Source of the DNA: Spirometra erinaceieuropaei | Taxonomy: Eukaryota > Platyhelminthes > Cestoda > Diphyllobothriidea > Diphyllobothriidae | Direction: 5' to 3' | Assembly (NCBI GenBank): GCA_902702965.1 | Contig: CACRXP010000009.1 | Span: forward strand, 1,446,930-1,510,929 | DNA: 64,000 bases | Part shown: positions 42,051 to 54,640 of the stretch, piece after piece | Layout: each line of letters begins with the position of its first letter | How positions within the stretch are numbered: position 1 is the stretch's first letter | Position numbers and translations under genes: made by a program | The notes under the pieces: generated by a model | Told to the model about the DNA's origin: nothing | The model's database searches: none | Seen by the model: the letters and a program-made list of their open reading frames with translations, nothing else

Positions 42051-44690
42051 AGGGCATCAGTCGTCAACAGGAAGACGTCACGGTTTTAAAGCAGTCATCT
42101 CTAATTAGTTAAAATTCGAGGAGGCCAAAAACGTTCGTTCAAAGGACAGCATACGGAACTAAATGAATTATCATGGAATTTGGCTGCAACGTGACCAATT
42201 AAACAACCCTAAAATCGCAGTTCATTCGGGTCGACAATTCGTTCCAGAATTTTGCTAAACAATTCCAGAGTCAGCACATATACTGCAGTTGAGGTGACAT
42301 TTAGCAGAGCCCAGATTTATGAGTCCACACCTACAGAACAAAATGGTTTAAAGTCGACGGAAACGGAACAGTGGAGTCAAAGTAAACATGTTTTAACTTA
42401 TTCTGTAAGTTCTGTTTTAGAATATTTCCGATTAAAGCAAAGACCTATTGAGGCTGATGGACTTTAATTCAAATATTCATATGGGGCTTCAGTCAAGCCT
42501 ATAAAACTTCAGAAGACTACGCTGCTTCAAGTTCGCGATTAATTTCTGGGGAAAACTAAAAGATGCAATTTCAAAACTGGGGTGTCTAGCAGAAAAGCGA
42601 ATGGGAAACGCAGGGGGACCCACTCATGAGCTGAAATTCACGCACCCGTGAACTGCAGCGACAGAATAACGGCGAAACAAACGTCTGGCTTTTATTTTAT
42701 ACCTGTTCTATCAAGTTTGATATATCGTGATACATATTATTTTTACTGGCCTCAGTATAATTAATTCTATGGGTTTTTTTCTGTTTCTAGCAGTGTCTTG
42801 CCCATTACTCTGTATATTGTCTTCATGACCCACTCGTCTGCCTCTGAATCCTGTACCTAGTATTCATAAAGAAATTTTTAATTGTTTATAATTTCTATAA
42901 ATGTTCTTACGTACAATTTGTTTGCTAGTCATATTTTGTCATTATTCTGTAGCGGGTATTTCAAAAAATCCCAAAAAGCCTCGTGGATCGCCAAGTCTCC
43001 AGAGACTTAGACAATGGGATCCTTGCGAGCGCGTATGCGTTTTTGATTAATTCATTGCCTTTGATTATGTCCGACACCCGCTCTTCCTTCACTGCTCAGA
43101 TTGTTTATTTTGAAGATCTAAACGCCAATCTATGTTCTAATAAGTGAGAAATGCTTTATGTCTTCAAATCATTGCCAAATACTATATATCTAAGTTAGGT
43201 CTGCAAAGGATATTTGTGTTGATTATTATCTCAGCAATAATATTGGTCCCCAGCATTTCAGGCGAAGTTCAGTTGGCGGACCGAAAACCTAATATTTGTC
43301 TACTGTGAATGAACTCGGAGACCTGACGCTGATATAATGCTTTAGATGATTAAATCGATAGTGATTGGTGTCCAAACGGCGTCCATAGTAACGCACACAC
43401 TGCATAGAATACTGAAGCAACGGGAGTTTTGGCGAGAGAAAACAAAGTTGATTTTATCTACTTTCAAGCACAAATATGTCTGGTTGAGCTCGCATGCGTC
43501 TGCGGTTTGGAAACCTAATAGTGCACCAATACGGACGGAACATTTAACATGAGCCAGGGATTAGGCAGATTAGTAAATTATGACGGTGCAGGTTGAGGAA
43601 GACCATGTTAACAGAAAGAGATATTAGATTAGTATGTCGGTTTTTATTTGCCTTCTGGAAAGAGATTGTATCTAAAAGACAAGTACATTAGGTGTCTGTC
43701 TTTTTTAAATGTTCATTGTTAATGACCAAAACATATGTTGATGGAAGGACGAAACGTGCTGCATGCATGCCTGGGGTAATTTGACCAAGAAACGCCAAGT
43801 AATTTTGAAAATGGAATACGTTTCGGTTGACTTGCATACAAGAGGGGCAAGCATTGAATGCGACTCAAACTCATCATTCGCAAACATTTTGCTTGACAAA
43901 TAAATAATTTTTTATGACAATGCAAGTAACTGATTGGAGAAGTTTGACAAATGGAATGAATATAACTATAATAAGCAGCAGCATGCAGCAACTGATAAAT
44001 CCTTGAATGAATAATTATTTGAAACCCTATATATATATAGAAGTATATACAGTATATATATAGTAGTATATTCAGCAGTAGCTACAGTCTATCAGCTTCA
44101 CAAAACCAACCATGCATATCATTATTATCTAATATAGTATACAAAATATACTGTACAATATGTTTACTACCGACTTATAAATTGCATATGCTTACCTGCG
44201 TAAGGCACACAAAATTCACAACGGAACGAGTGTGTTCCGTAAGAACGATAGGTGAGCGTCCACTACCAACAAATATATAGTGCGTACAGTAGTAGCTAGG
44301 GTCTATCAACTTCGCAAACTTACAATGCAAATTATTATTATGCAATATATCAAACAAAATATACCGCACAATTTGTTTATTTCCGACATGCTAATTGCAC
44401 ATACTTACCTCTCTACAAAACGCGTATGTCACTTGATGTTTCATAAGCAACATTTCTTTATATTCGATTTTAGAATGCTATTTTATAATTTCACGAAGAA
44501 CTGTTCAAAACAACAGCATAAAATTCCTAAAGTGCAACCCATTTAAGGTAGACGAGCATGACCAAATAAGTGTTCAGTTAATTTCCAAATCCAATCTCAA
44601 ATTATTTATGATCAAGCTTGCGGGAATGGCATGTCACAGATGCACGACAACTCAGAAACAAGAAAATGTTCATAAAATATGTTAGTCGAA
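42051..44690 (+). repeat. Modules M9-M13, unit 3
   Basis: M9 (42051), M10 (GTGGATCGCC at about 42983), M11 (43722), two M12 copies 210 bases apart (44110 and 44322) separated only by ACAACGGAACGAGTG and AT-rich text, then the start of M13. This is the SINE-free version of the 4 kb and 57 kb arrangement. AT-rich inverted TATA tracts lie at 44025-44070. Confidence 0.75.
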
Positions 44691-44962
44691 ATTTTGAAAT
44701 GTGTAATCGATTAGAAGGTATTACCTAGGTAGTGTAATAATATTGATTAGCATGCAACATAATCCTATAGCATTTCGGACTAACCAGGATGTCAGCTTTT
44801 GGATGCACTCCTTTCTGACCGTTTGCAGAAACCGAGCTCCGCACAAAATGATTACATACGTAGCATGCATTTTTCGTATTGATTTTCGATGGTATTTCAG
44901 ATTCAAATATATTTTATAGAAAACGTACACAAGACAATGCCTTCTCTTACCCATTCGATAGG
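44691..44962 (+). repeat. Left arm of A fused to an inverted block
   Basis: The arm (TAGCATGCAACATAATCC, AGGATGTCAGCTTTTGG) is in plus orientation. At about 44962 it changes into the minus-strand reading of the M20-to-A linker, marking one end of an inversion. Confidence 0.7.
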
Positions 44963-47900
44963 AGTTTCGAAAGCATATGTTAAAGCGGCAAGTTGGACAG
45001 TATATTTTATCTAGTATCGAAAATAGTATAACAGACTGCTTCTCAATGTGTCGTCTCTCGACTAATAAAGAGAAGACAAAATTGAACAAATACCTTCATA
45101 AGAATATCTGTCAGGAAAACCTCAACCAGTTTCTCTCGACTTGCCCTAACTGAGGCAGTGAAATCAGCTCTACTACGGGAAACAAATGGGTTTTAAGGAA
45201 GCTAAAAAAAGAGTTTTGGAGGTGCGTTGGCCGACTGAGTTGCGGAATTTTCCCGGCCAGTTGTGTCTTGCGCCTTAATCTACAGCCCCTAAGCTTGTCG
45301 CCGAGCGACTAGTACTATAGACCGAACGGAATCATCGACAGCGTTTTGGCAACCTGCACATACTCCACCGGAATAAAACATGTAATTAAGTGGCATACGT
45401 ATATAATATTTGGCCACTTCTTTAAGCTTTACTTAAGATTAACACTTTGCCAAAATCTGCATGTTCTATGACTAGAATTACAATAATGAGCAACAAAGTG
45501 TACAACTGAGCGAACCCCGCAACAGCTTAGCTACCCCATTTAACGTCCCAAATCGCACCTGCGGTCGTCGAGGGAAAAGATGGTGACGGCGGAGCCCTAC
45601 CAAATAACTGGCCAGTATTGGAAGTCCTATGTGTTACCTCAGCGATCGGCAGGGCGAGACGAGGCCAGTACGTCTTTCGATCAAGTGCAGAACTGGGAGC
45701 ATAATCAAAACAACTCACAAATTATCTTGTATCCCGATGGAAAAATTATATTCGTTACTGTAAATTGAGTTATGCCGTAATTTCAGATGTCTGGCTGGCA
45801 TAGCGAGTAGATCGCTTTATGGCATTGCGACACAGCATAAACTTGCCAAATGAGAGATGCGGTAAAATTTATTTTGAGTACACCCAGTGACAAACCTATT
45901 CAACCCGTCTACGTTTGTTAGGTTTTCATGCGTATGACTCGGATCTCATATGGGTGGGAATGTCATAGAGGCCATTCTGCGAACGAACCCTGTCAGTCTG
46001 GCTGCCCGTCTTGGTGAGGACCAAATTAACCTGTCTGCCAGCGACGAATCACAAAATGTCAGATTTATTATATTCGGAAATGCACCGATTCATCAGCCGC
46101 AACCTTCCTTTCCTACTCCCAGCACTACTCGCGTGTACGAACCGTTCAGCCATGCGGTGATGAAGCGGTGGATACTGTTGGCATGTCGACATAAATTGCA
46201 CATAGTTAGGTAGGAAAAATTGCGAGGGAAACCTGAACTTTCCATCAATTAGGAATGGATGACGTTTGATTCGATCTGAGAAAATGTCGATGCGAAATTA
46301 GAACTTCCTTTTAAAAACAAAGTCATTTTGCGAAAATATGTCAATCCTGCATGCCAAAAAAGTTTGTACAAATGTCTAATCACCGACGATGCTTGTAGAT
46401 ACCTCTCCTCCTGGATTCTAAGTCAGGCAAAATATCCACAATAACCTGTCGCATTACGGTCGGTGCTTGTGCGCAAATGTACATATTTCCTCAATTAAGC
46501 CAAAACATAATCTCCAAATTTAACCCCCCTTAAGATAACTCCGAACTCGCAGCCTAGTTATTCTAACAGGTTGCATTTGTCTTGATGCCGTTGTTTACAT
46601 CCACCCCAGGTGATTTGCCACCTAAAGTCCTGCTCATAAACCTAGAAATGCAGAAGTAATTCAAGATGTGGCACACTGTGTGTTTCTCGTTCTTGCCGGC
46701 TGAAGCATTTAATGAGTCCGAATACCTCCGTGAGCACCAAATCCATGACCTAATGCAGAATTAATGGGCCTCAGACCTAGCAAATACGTCTTTTGACACG
46801 GCAAAGCAGACATTTTATTGCAACTTTGGGGTATGGCATGATGTTGCAGAACACCTCTAACCTGCCAGAGCACGAAAGGAAGGAAGAAAATAAGAATAAA
46901 CCGTCATTCCCCTGGGGAATTTCGGCAAAACAGCGAACACGGCGAGAGCAGTCAGCACACGCCTCGGCTGGCCTCACAGTAACCATTCGCGACACGAGAA
47001 CGAAACGCTGAGAAATTCACTGTGAGTGACAACGCAAATGAGAGTCATCGCACAAACTTAGCACTCAGGGGCATGTGTAACTCGGCACCTAATCTTTAGT
47101 CCCGGAGCATCCGAGTAAAAATGTCGCCTTAAATAATAAGGATGATTCCGGTGCTGTATCATTGGTGTCTGAGATGAGTAAAGGCCCCTAATGCAATCAC
47201 GCACGCTCTCCTCAATAAGATAGAAGGTAAGAACGAACCGACCGTCAGATGAGTAGCCTGATTTACTGCGTGGTGAATAAGACTAAAATAATCTTGTAGA
47301 TAGGTCAACTCGAACACAAACTTGATGTGGCACGGAGAGCAGTAGCTCAGGCTACCGACGAAAACTTCGGAACAATGCGTTGCCTCGACTTTGTGACCAT
47401 AGAAACTGTTGATCTGTTCGGCTAAAACATGACACTTAAGTTGTTCAGACTTTGACCACTGATGAGAGCTTGGTGAAGGGCACCATGATCTCGTCTTCTC
47501 GTGCGAAGCTCTACGGACTAGTTTGCAGATTTTTAGCCGAGGGCATTTCCTTTGATCTCATATTCGTCCCTTATTCTCTCGCTAATGTCGGCTTTGACGA
47601 CAGACTTCTGTGCAAATTCAAGAGCTTGAGCTTTTAAATGAATTTATTAGAGTTTATTCTCTTCCGCCTAAACCAAACAGGCATGTGAGGTGACAGTACT
47701 CATATCGAAAACGCAAAGTGTTGCAGCCGAACGCTAGTGAACAGGTGTAGTTCTAAAATTGCCCTCAAATGTTGTGCAATTTGTGTCAAAGTGCCCAAAT
47801 AACGGCCCGTTGGCATGTACTGGGACAATGAGCAACATTTCATTAACCATTCATACTGGGAGACATATGTTTGATATACGTAATTCGTTCAAAAGAATAT

Positions 47901-48470
47901 AAATCAATAAGATGGCTTTCTTTCAAAAATATCCCTTTTCTCCACGAACGATTTGTTAGTGGGTTTTGACACCGGATTTAATGTCGGCTAAAACATTGAG
48001 ATTTCAGCTGTCGTGCATCGGTGACATGTCAGTCCAGCAAGCTTGATCATAAAATGTTTGAGATTGGAATTAGAAATTAACTGAACACATATTTGGTTAA
48101 CCCGCTAGTGAACAGGTGTAGTTCTAAAATTGCCCTCAGCATGGGGTGTCTGTTGTGAAACCTGTGTCGAAATGCCCACCGCAAGCACCCGTTGGCATGT
48201 ACTCAAACAAGAAGCAACATTTCGTTAACAATTCATAACTGGAGACAAATGTTTGATATACGTAATTCGTTCATGAGAATATAAATCAATAAGACCGCCT
48301 ACTTTAAAAAATATCCTTTTTCTCCACGAATGATATGTCAGTGGATTGTGACACCGGATTTAATGTCGGCTAAATCATTGAAATTTCAAGTCAAACTAGT
48401 AGGTTTTGATGGGCAGCAATGATGTTTTTTGTTTCTTTACAATGCTCGCCGCACAGCGGCGCATGATAAA
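44963..48470 (-). repeat. Inverted block of modules M20 to M13
   Basis: In the plus direction it reads M20, M18, M17, M16, M15, M14, M13, each reverse complemented relative to 31000-33850. M13 occurs twice (about 47690-48090 and 48105-48470). Plus frames at 45580-45768 (ITGQYWKSYV, FDQVQNWEHNQNNSQ) and 45950-46213 (NPVSLAARLGEDQ) have relatives on the minus strand at 33155-33358 and 62618-62824, but no recognised family. Confidence 0.75.
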
Positions 48471-48490
48471 GGCGGAAGGGAATTACCGAC

Positions 48491-48735
48491 AAAGTAAACA
48501 ACTTGCATGCCAACCATCATGCAATTAGCACACCTGCGGGCAACAATTCTTGATGGAGAGCGGTAACTTATCATAGGTATGCGGTAGCATAGCGACTGCA
48601 TCCTAGAAATACCGCAAATTCCTTTGCACGAATCACCCGTTTCTCTCACTGCCTCTGATGATGGGTTCAATGCGAGTATTCGAAACGTCAGGTGAATAAA
48701 GCCCTTGTTCCAGCGTTCGCTTCTACTTCTCATCA
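48491..48735 (+). mobile_element. PLE 3' end, copy 4
   Basis: It begins inside the ISAVNN.HA..HH tail (GTAAACAACTTGCATGCC) and continues to TGAATAAAGCCCTTG. It is closely similar to copy 3 and lacks all nuclease sequence. The flanking text GGGAATTACCGACAAAG just before is SINE-tail-like. Confidence 0.75.
48655..48692 (+). ncRNA. Hammerhead-ribozyme-like motif, PLE copy 4
   Basis: CTGATGA, GGGTTC with a loop, then GTATTC and GAAAC, ending CGTCAGG. As in copy 3, the central hairpin is weakened. Confidence 0.35.
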
Positions 48736-49097
48736 TGATAATAACTAAGTCACATCCCCGAAGGTGTCTTAAGGTCGAAGGTAGATATTATAATAGTGCA
48801 TACCTTCTGGCTGAGGTGTAGCCGAAAAAAAGACATCAGTGTGACTAAATCATGCACGCCATCCAAGTCAATTTTGCTGGAAACGCCTTCATCAGTCGGG
48901 TTACGGGACCCGCTCGTCCTCCTGTGTTTTGGAATTCAATTTAGAACCGCGCAGGAACTCGTAGAAGGAGACTGCCGACAAATTCACGAGAGAACGGAAT
49001 GGATGTCTCTGGCTTATTACTCTTTATCCAAACAATCGCACGCAATTTTCGGTTTCCTGTTCCTTGTTCTCGATCCGTGTGTATATTCCCGATTTCA
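48736..49097 (+). repeat. Module M3, unit 3, 3' part only
   Basis: It joins M3 partway and holds the plus frame 48796-49179 (SILLETPSSVGLRDPL). It is cut at about 49097 by the LINE insertion; the rest of the M3/SINE-II junction resumes after 51003. Confidence 0.7.
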
Positions 49098-51002
49098 ATT
49101 TCAGTTTATTTTAGTTTATTTGTTAAGGATAATTGGCAAAGCCTTTGAAAACACTATTGATTACATGTCAGCTCGTTAGTAATAACTGTACACGGACAAA
49201 AACTATTCGCTATTTAAACAGTACTTGATTCATTTGAGTAGCATCGTCTTAGAGAAAATATTTGTGTGGACGTGGGTTCTTAGTTCAGATTCACACTGTC
49301 GAGGGAAAACAGGGGACACAATTAATCATACAAGCGTTTCTTGAAGAGTTGCAGAGACGTAGACTTCACGACTGGCTGAGGGAGATCGTTCCATTTGTCC
49401 ACTACCCTCTGCGTGAAAAATTCAGAACGAAGATTCAGCCTGGACATTGTTGTCCGTAACTTCATCGAGTGACCACGAAAATTGGGTGAAAGGTGCCACT
49501 GAAACATGTCCTCAAATTTAAGTCCATGCTCAAGGCCATGTATTATCTTGTAGACGAGGATAAGATCACCTCTTTGCTGCCTGTAACACAGAGGGAATAA
49601 ATTAAGGCAATTCAATCTGACTGTGTAGGATTGGCTTTTTAGACCGTTTACCAGCTTTGTTGCACGCCGTTGTACTCGTTCGAGGCATGCTTGGTCCTTT
49701 AATAGCCACGGCCGCCATGCTTGTATGCCATATTCTAAGTGGGACCGAACAAAAGTGCCGTTAACTCTCCCAAAATGGTCTTGGTCAAAGTTAACGAATG
49801 CCACTTTGATTGCATGCAGCACTCCCATGGCGTTTTTTGCATCCTTGTGGCACTGCAGTGTTGGTTTCAGGTTGTTCTGTATCCAAACCCCGAGATCCTT
49901 CTGCGAAGATTCTGCGGGGGGCCTTATATCTTTCAGGTGATATGTCCTCAAGCTCTCATTTGAATGAGAGTTGGTTGGACGCAGATGAAGGACGGCACAC
50001 TTCTCCACATTGAAATCTAGAAGCCATTTCTTCGACCACGCTTGCAGTCGGTGCAGATTATCTTGAAGGGATCTCTGATCATTCGGTCCATTAATGACTT
50101 GCCAGAGCTTAAAATCGTCTGCAAACATTATTTTGCCGCAGTCGAGTTCCTGAAGGCTGTCGTTAACGTAAAGGATGAAGAGCAATGGTCCCAGAACTGA
50201 GCCTTGTGGCACACCACTGGTCACGTTCACCCATTCTGACATATCATCCCCGATACAGACACGTTGTTTCCGACCAAACAGAAACGCCCTAATCCAGTTG
50301 AAAAGGTCTCCCCGGATGCCGATGGCGCTCAATTAGTGAAGAAGACGTTGGTGCGGGACAGTGTCAATAGCTTTACGGAAATCGATGTACACGACATCGA
50401 CCTCAAACCCTCTTCTAGAGCCCTGGTCCAGATCTCCAGAAAAACTAGCAGATTTGAGAGGCAAGAACGTCCTCTTCGGAAGCCATGTTGAAAATCCTAT
50501 AGGATGCTATTTTCTTCACAAAATTGCTGTATAGCGCTCTTTACTAGAGCTTCCATCGTTTTGCAAGGGAGGCAAGTTAAGCTAATAGGCCTAAAGCTGC
50601 TTGCTGTCATCGTGCTACCTCCCTTATGCAAGGGAACGAGGTTAGCTGTCTTCCGTTGTAAGGGCAGCCTACCTGTTCTCATTGACAGCTCAAACAGAGT
50701 CGAAAGAGGCTTTGACAGCTCCGTTGATAGTTCCTTAAGTGTTAGTCCGGGAATTCCGTCGGGTCCAGGAGACTTATCAGGTTTTATTTGACTGAGGACG
50801 CTTCTGACTTCTCCGACGCAAAAGGCGGCGATTTCAATGACGGCAATATCTTGGCGCATTTGGAGCTCCCGGCTGTCTCGATCCATTTCAAACTGCTGAT
50901 TATCTTATAAGGACTCCTCCGTAAAAACCGACTGAAAAAACTGAGACAGAAATCGCACTTTCTGTGGCCCTTCAACCAATAAGTTTCCGAGGCTATCCTG
51001 TA
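49098..51002 (-). pseudogene. CR1/Jockey-like LINE with nearly complete reverse transcriptase
   Basis: From about 51000 downward: LGNLLVEGPQK, then 50886-50497 with KPDKSPGPDGIP and FRPISLT, then a stop at about 50494 followed by DFQHGFRRGRSC, a frameshift near 50415 and YIDFRKAIDTVPH with the first catalytic Asp, then a stop near 50335. The 336-codon frame 50332-49322 has GVPQGSVLGP (about residues 40-49), FADDFKLW (FADD 70-73), KDLGVWI and the C-terminal WNDLP.P motif. Only about four lesions (stop at 50920, stop, shift, stop) prevent an open RT. The 5' end is truncated in the linker before RT, so the endonuclease is missing. The 3' tail is AAACTAAAATAAACTG-like. Confidence 0.9.
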
Positions 51003-51063
51003 GATATAAATCCCAATAAAAGTGAAATCCCTCGAGGTCGAAAATTTTAATGCAGGGTAAAAC
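51003..51063 (+). repeat. Flank shared with 21955-22010
   Basis: AATCCCAATAAAAGTGAAA and CTCGAGGTCGAAAAT are shared with the segment before SINE-II copy 2, so the two units have a common junction here that units with an intact M3 do not show. Confidence 0.55.
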
Positions 51064-51218
51064 GGGCCCCTAGCTCAACGGTACAACGTCCGACCCAATG
51101 CCCAATGATTCCGGGGGTGAATCCCAGATGTGCGAGCCTGGGGTCCGGTATGGCTGGCTGATATTGGCTAATAAGTTAGACATGGCCATCCCGGTATTCA
51201 TTGTGATATTGATTTAAG
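51064..51218 (+). mobile_element. SINE-II, copy 4
   Basis: GGGCCCCTAGCTCAACGG head, GGGGGTGAATCCCAG B-box region and GGTATGGCTGGCTGATATT body. The TATGGCTGGC wording is the closest of the four to the Arg-headed SINE body. Confidence 0.75.
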
Positions 51219-52370
51219 TTAATTCTAAAAACGTTGGCTGTCGTTCTCCTTACAGCAAAGCATCCGTGAAATTCCATGTCAGTTTTGATGCTATTCTTAG
51301 TATCCAACGTGGAAACCAAGCACTCGGTGCAATGTATGCTCTTTACGTTCTCATTATACTTCTAAATTTACGCTCGCGCTGTATTATCTGTACCAGATTC
51401 ATTGTGGAGGTACTATCCTGGACGGACTGGCACCGGTAACGATGACAATGAGGCTTTCCCTTCATCAACTTTCATTAGCAGAGGTAGCTTTCGACTGCCT
51501 CATTATTTGCGGATTTTCTCTTCCGCCCAAACTAATTTTTCGCATAAAAGTCTTACCCTCCTTGCGTTGTGGCGTCCCGCGTGCAGATGCTTGACTCTCG
51601 TGTTACTCAGTCCATTATGTTGGATGGAGTTCTATCGCCCACACTGCGAAATGACCTTCGGACCAATTGCCTTCTTCTCATTGGTTGTTCGAATTCACTT
51701 GCTATTCTTTCCAATCTGAGGCTAGGATGCATTTATTCCGCACACCGTTCAAAGTCTCCTTGCTCAATTCCATACCTTCCTTGTACTTATCACCTAATCT
51801 AAATTAGGCTTCCACTTTACATGGTGCGTCAATTCCTAGCATACACTACACTCGCCATTTATCCCTCCGCTCACTTGTCCCACCCGTATATCCCCCATTA
51901 CCACCGGTCCCGATTGACAGGCAGCTGGGAGTTTGCGGTGTCAGAAGAGCTACCAAGTATCATCTAACCAATAACGTTTATGACGCCACTAAATCTCCGT
52001 TATCTAAAAGTAAATTTTTTCGGACTTGACCAGTATTTTGGTGTCGGCTAGTCTCGCACTGCGGGGACATTGCAGAGCGGGATGTAGTCCAGACAACTGT
52101 TCACATATTTATACACCTCTTAACATGATGATTTGCGCAGAACTTATTCATCAACTCCCGAAAACTGTCACGAACTACAGATGATGCACACAGGCGCAAT
52201 GCAGTCCGATCACAGCCCTGTTGGCCACATTGTAAAGCAATCTGCATTTAGTTCAGAGCTGAGCTCTAGGTGCCGTTGTCCTTGGTAAGAGGTGAGTTTA
52301 GTGGTAAAAAGCATCGCTCAACTTAAATAAAACAAGGCGGGGTTTATTTACAGCAAACACAGCAAATCAC
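51219..52370 (+). repeat. Module M5, unit 3/4 boundary, with a foreign insert at 51345-51965
   Basis: M5 begins and ends normally (TTTTTTCGGACTTGACC at about 52015), but 51345-51965 replaces about 230 bases present in other copies. The insert is pyrimidine-rich on plus, single copy in the window, and holds frames at 51402-51719 (105 codons) and 51569-51802. I recognise no family. Start and end show no clear terminal repeats. Confidence 0.55.
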
Positions 52371-54640
52371 GTGCGTGACCGATCTCATGAAATGTTGGCC
52401 GATATTCGTTTTCTATAAGGGAGGACTAATAAGGTAACGTTGTAATATTAATCATCGTGTAGCATAATTCAAGTGTTTCCGACCCGCCAGCGTGCCAGAT
52501 TTTAAATACACTGCTTTTCAGTCTCCTGTAGGATTTGTATTGTGTAAAAAATGAATGCTTATGTAGCATGCATTTTTTCTATTGATTTTCGATTGTCATA
52601 TAAATGCAAATATTTTTTATGGAAAACATGCACGAAAGTACGCTTTCTTTTACTCGTTTTGTAGAAAATTACACTTTCGTTATGATTTAGACCGTAAAGA
52701 TTGTTATCTTTCGGAATTAAATAGTTTCGAATTATCAAGGGTTTAAGACCGTGCGATGTCCATATACACTAGGAACACAAGGAACAGCCATATTTTCAGC
52801 CCCAAAAGGCGCAGCAAAGCTGCCCATTTGAGGATGCCCGTTCTCAAGCATTGGTGTTGCAAAACCATTGGTCGGAGGTGTTAGTGCAGCCCCACCCGAA
52901 ATAATCAAACCCCAGTCGTCCGTAATTAGGGACCAGAAGTAAAACGAGTTTTTACAGGTGGGTTCGGGGAACGCACAGGCGTCGAGGTCAAGTAATCGTG
53001 GGGCTAAGAAACTACAACTTACCAAATCATTTGCCATCTTGTGAGAACTATGAGCTCTTTGAGACAAGTCGGGTCCCTTGAATGCAGATAACACATTTCA
53101 ATGCGCATCCAGTTCAGGAGGATGTTTTTACGAAAGTTAACTCTGCATTCCCAGGTCTTCACATTCTGTTGCGACAGCTAATTTGACACTGTTCAGACAA
53201 CTTCAAAGGATGCCTTATTTCAGCTCAGTAGGCGCGTGGACGTTGTGATTGTGTGAAAGAAGAGCTGAGTTTGGTCTAATGAAACAGATTATGACACTCC
53301 AGTACTGGGACCGCGCAAACGCCATGGAAAAAAACAGCACTTTGTTCCATTTTTGGAACGGTACTCATGATTCATACATCCTCCAAGGCCGAATCGAGGT
53401 CTACGTGTGCACAGCATTGATGTCAGTGCCAAAGGCGCCGTTTCTCATTTTCAAATACTATTTTTATGCCAAAACAGAGTGATGATCGTGTCTGAGACAC
53501 ACCTCGTCAGAATACATTATGTCATTTAAGCTGACAGTAATATGACTAATGAAAACCCCTACAGTTTAAAGGAAGCAAGTGGTGCCCACTGAATACATTT
53601 TACAACAAAATCAAAGTACATATTTGACCTAGTTAGCTTGAGTTCGTGAGTGACCTTAAATTATGGACACAGCTGCGTGTGCTCAAAATTTATCTTTACG
53701 CGTTTCACCAATATGTCGCTACCAAACTGCGTGGAAGATGCATTCACTTTCTAACTCGACAAGTCAGTGAATTTCTCTTTGATTTGTAAATGTGTTTACA
53801 ATAGTTGGTTTAACTCATGAAATGCTAACCAAAATTTTCGAGTCGAAAATATTGTCTAGACAGCGTCGTCGTATTAATCCCTATGCAGTGAAATCCCAAG
53901 CAAGTCAGTTAGTTTAGGATGCTGGCTTTTGAGCGAACATTTTTCGGCCGCCTAAAAAGAACACACTCAGCAAAATGTGACTGCTTTAATAGCATTGGGT
54001 TTTCACATTACTTTATTTATGCCCTTATATATTCAAATATATTTCGTGGTAAACATGCATGAAACTGTTCATTCTTTCACTCATTTGGTGTACAATTACA
54101 TCTTCTTTAAATTTTATACTTGAAGGAAACGTACAACACAGTTTTTAAGAACATTCTCATTATGAGGTTCTTGAGACTGTGAATTTTCCTTTCATAAAAC
54201 ATCGTGTCATGACATAAACTAATGTTGCTTTTAAAGTTCAAAATGTGCTCACATTCACCGCTAAATTATATGAACTTAATTTTGCCTGTTTTAGTGGTGT
54301 ATTGAAATGAATGATTTTCCATACAGGGAGAATATATTGCTTGTGATTTGGAAACCCTGGATACAAGTTTAACGGCAAGTCGGTTTCCAAATTATTCGGT
54401 AATAGGAAAAGTATTTTTTAACTCTATCTTAATTAACCTTCAAATACAAAAATTAAAATGGACGTAATTTTTTTAAAACTCAGAGAATGAATTAATAGCC
54501 ACGTGTTTCAGGAATATATATTTAAATCTGTAAGGGCATCAGTCGTCAACAGGAAGACGTCACGGTTTTAAAGCAGTCATCTGTAATGAGTTAAAATTTG
54601 AGGAGGCCGAAAACGTTCGCTCAAAGGACACACTCGGGAA
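52371..54640 (+). repeat. Short A, M6, M7 and M8, unit 4
   Basis: M6 minus frame 52735-53094 (119 codons) has LITDDWGLIISGG, TPPTNGFATPMLEN and FGAENMAV. The plus frame 53249-53482 in M7 (MKQIMTLQYWDRANAME, NGTHDSYILQGRIEV) looks protein-like, but the corresponding text at 24560 and 38390 is broken. M8 is single here. Confidence 0.7.

Noticed and set aside
44020..44075. TATA-rich tract as a promoter
   Set aside because: It is a simple AT dinucleotide tract present in every M11-M12 junction, with no gene downstream.
50504..50791. Plus-strand frames over the LINE at 49.3-50.9 kb
   Set aside because: They are shadows of the minus-strand reverse transcriptase.
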